Source of the DNA: Deltaproteobacteria bacterium
GTDB lineage: Bacteria; Desulfobacterota; Syntrophia; Syntrophales; Smithellaceae
Assembly (NCBI GenBank): GCA_009668925.1
Contig: SBEK01000002.1
Span: 1 to 22,234 of the forward strand
Length of the DNA stretch: 22,234 nt
Direction: 5' to 3'
Part shown: positions 21,143-22,234 of the stretch, in pieces
Numbering within the stretch: the stretch's first letter is position 1
Layout: each line of letters opens with the position of its first letter
The notes under the pieces: generated by a model
What the model was told of the DNA's origin: nothing
Database searches by the model: none
What the model saw: only the letters and a program-made list of their open reading frames with translations
Translations under genes and position numbers: made by a program

Positions 21143-22234
21143 ATGAACATGATTCGTTCGATTCAGGAAAGCCCTCTCTATCCGATCGTCAACCCGAAAA
21201 GTATCGCCTTCTTCGGGGCCTCCAACACATTCATGCGCATGGGATCGATCATGCTGTCGTCGCTTCAGGCGCAGGGCTATGAAGGAAAGATCTTCCCGAT
21301 TCATCCCCAGGAAAAGGCCGTCCGCGGGCTAACGGCCTACACCACGATTCTGGATGTGCCCGAAATTCCGGATTTGGCCATCATCGTGCTGCCCACGGAT
21401 ATCGTCTGCCGAACCCTGGAGGATTGCGGGAAGAAAGGCATCCGCCATGCCATCGTTGTTTCGGGGGGCTTCCGCGAAGCGGGCCCGGAAGGCACCATGC
21501 TGCAAAAAGAACTGGAAGCGATCGCGAACCGCTACGGCATCCGCTTCCTGGGCCCCAACTGCCTGGGGGTCGCCAATCCGCATCTCAAGCTCAATCCCAC
21601 GCCGATCAAAGCGGAAGGCCCGGCCGGTTTTGTCGGCCTGGCTTCGCAGAGCGGCAGCTTCATCACGCAGATGTTCAATTACCTTTACCGCCACGGGATG
21701 GGGTTCAGCGCGGCGTTGAGCGTCGGAAATGAAGCCAATATCGATATTGTGGACTGCCTGGAATATCTGGGATCCTGCCCCAACACGAAAGTCATCACGC
21801 TCTATATTGAAGGAATCAACCGCGGCGATAAGTTTGTCCGGGCGGCAAAGGCCATCACCCGGCACAAGCCGATTGTCGCCCTTTATGTGGGCGGATCGGA
21901 AGCGGGGAAGCGGGCGGGGCTCTCCCACACCGGATCTCTTTCGGGCCCCAACGAGATTTATGACGGCATTTTCAAGCAGTGCGGCATTATCCGCGCCCAG
22001 ACGCTCACCGAGCTTTTTGACTATGCGCTGGCTCTGGGCACCCTGCCCGGGCCCGGCGGAAACCGGGTCGTCATCCAGACGCATTCCGGCGGCCCCGGCG
22101 CCACGGCGGCGGATTCCTGCGGACGCTCGGGACTCACGCTGCCGCGCCTGTCGCCCGAAACCGTAGAGAAGCTCAAACCGATGATACCCCGGACCGCCAG
22201 CACGGGACCCACAGTCATAATGACCATCAACAAA
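21143..22234 (+). CDS. NDP-forming acyl-CoA synthetase, N-terminal part (runs off the right edge)
   Basis: 364 codons are open to the window end with no stop. A Rossmann CoA-binding domain comes first (IAFFGASNT, about 20-28). Succinyl-CoA ligase-like segments follow, with GPNCLGV (137-143), ASQSGSF (168-174) and the phosphohistidine loop LSHTGSLSG (H262). This is the alpha-type half of ADP-forming acetyl/acyl-CoA synthetases; the ATP-grasp beta half, if fused, lies outside. They interconvert acyl-CoA, ADP and Pi with acid, CoA and ATP, a common ATP-yielding step in fermenters and syntrophs. ATG 21143 has AAGGCAGG just upstream; ATG 21149 in the same frame is an alternative. The final residues deviate from the family's usual NPVD. 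Confidence 0.85.
   Translation, partial: MNMIRSIQESPLYPIVNPKSIAFFGASNTFMRMGSIMLSSLQAQGYEGKIFPIHPQEKAVRGLTAYTTILDVPEIPDLAIIVLPTDIVCRTLEDCGKKGIRHAIVVSGGFREAGPEGTMLQKELEAIANRYGIRFLGPNCLGVANPHLKLNPTPIKAEGPAGFVGLASQSGSFITQMFNYLYRHGMGFSAALSVGNEANIDIVDCLEYLGSCPNTKVITLYIEGINRGDKFVRAAKAITRHKPIVALYVGGSEAGKRAGLSHTGSLSGPNEIYDGIFKQCGIIRAQTLTELFDYALALGTLPGPGGNRVVIQTHSGGPGATAADSCGRSGLTLPRLSPETVEKLKPMIPRTASTGPTVIMTINK

Noticed and set aside
1..22234. Mobile elements, CRISPR arrays, prophage or defence genes
   Set aside because: No transposase or integrase motif, no regularly spaced repeat and no phage-like gene cluster was found.

Overview
The window is a chromosomal segment of a moderately GC-rich Gram-negative bacterium. 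It most likely comes from a (syntrophic) member of the former Deltaproteobacteria (Desulfobacterota, Syntrophales-like). This is inferred from gene style, not from any marker gene: a FadD/acyl-CoA dehydrogenase operon, an NDP-forming acyl-CoA synthetase, a fused Fe-S/flavin enoate reductase, a desulforedoxin-like protein, an MCP with a shortened HAMP region, an outer-membrane barrel protein and a TIGR04076-like protein. No rRNA, tRNA, CRISPR array, insertion sequence or phage gene was seen. The gene order looks like ordinary core or accessory chromosome.

Layout. 1-1674 (-): start of an acyl-CoA dehydrogenase preceded by an AMP-forming acyl-CoA ligase, as one operon. Its promoter is overlaid by two tandem palindromes and faces a divergent TetR regulator (1803-2426, +). 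2500-3291 (+): exported phytochelatin-synthase-like cysteine peptidase. 4233-3403 (-): NudC-type Nudix hydrolase. 4471-5211 (+): Kua/CarF-type lipid desaturase. 5346-5561 (+): small Cys-rich desulforedoxin-like protein. 5844-5695 (-): 49-aa acidic protein. 6231-7708 (+): coupled pair of an ABM-fold monooxygenase and an iron-type alcohol dehydrogenase. 7896-8498 (+): DUF4124 plus retropepsin-like protease. 9717-8554 (-): MFS transporter. 10163-11071 (+): pirin. 11527-11144 (-): stand-alone cyclic-nucleotide-binding domain. 12104-11634 (-): lipoprotein with a structured 139-nt leader. 13482-12373 (-): NagX/HGSNAT-like membrane acyltransferase. 13739-15187 (+): diguanylate cyclase. 15560-15390 (-): 56-aa membrane protein. 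15826-17295 (+): chemoreceptor. 19510-17552 (-): 2,4-dienoyl-CoA reductase/OYE-family enzyme. 20726-19691 (-): TIGR04076-like protein and an outer-membrane beta-barrel. 21143-22234 (+, runs off the end): NDP-forming acyl-CoA synthetase.

How the genes fit together. Both ends and part of the middle (FadD, acyl-CoA dehydrogenase, enoyl reductase, NDP-forming CoA ligase) fit fatty or aromatic acid activation and beta-oxidation, with the first operon probably under local TetR control. The c-di-GMP synthase and the chemoreceptor each carry a CRP-type box (TGTGA-N6-TCAnA) upstream, suggesting shared control by a CRP/FNR-family regulator not encoded in this window.

The most interesting non-coding signals are the double operator at 1715-1748, the CRP-type boxes at 13657-13672 and 15771-15786, a leader at 12105-12243 that can form mutually exclusive hairpins, and an orphan plus-strand terminator at 13537-13574. 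I do not see a clear novel multi-gene defence or biosynthetic system here.
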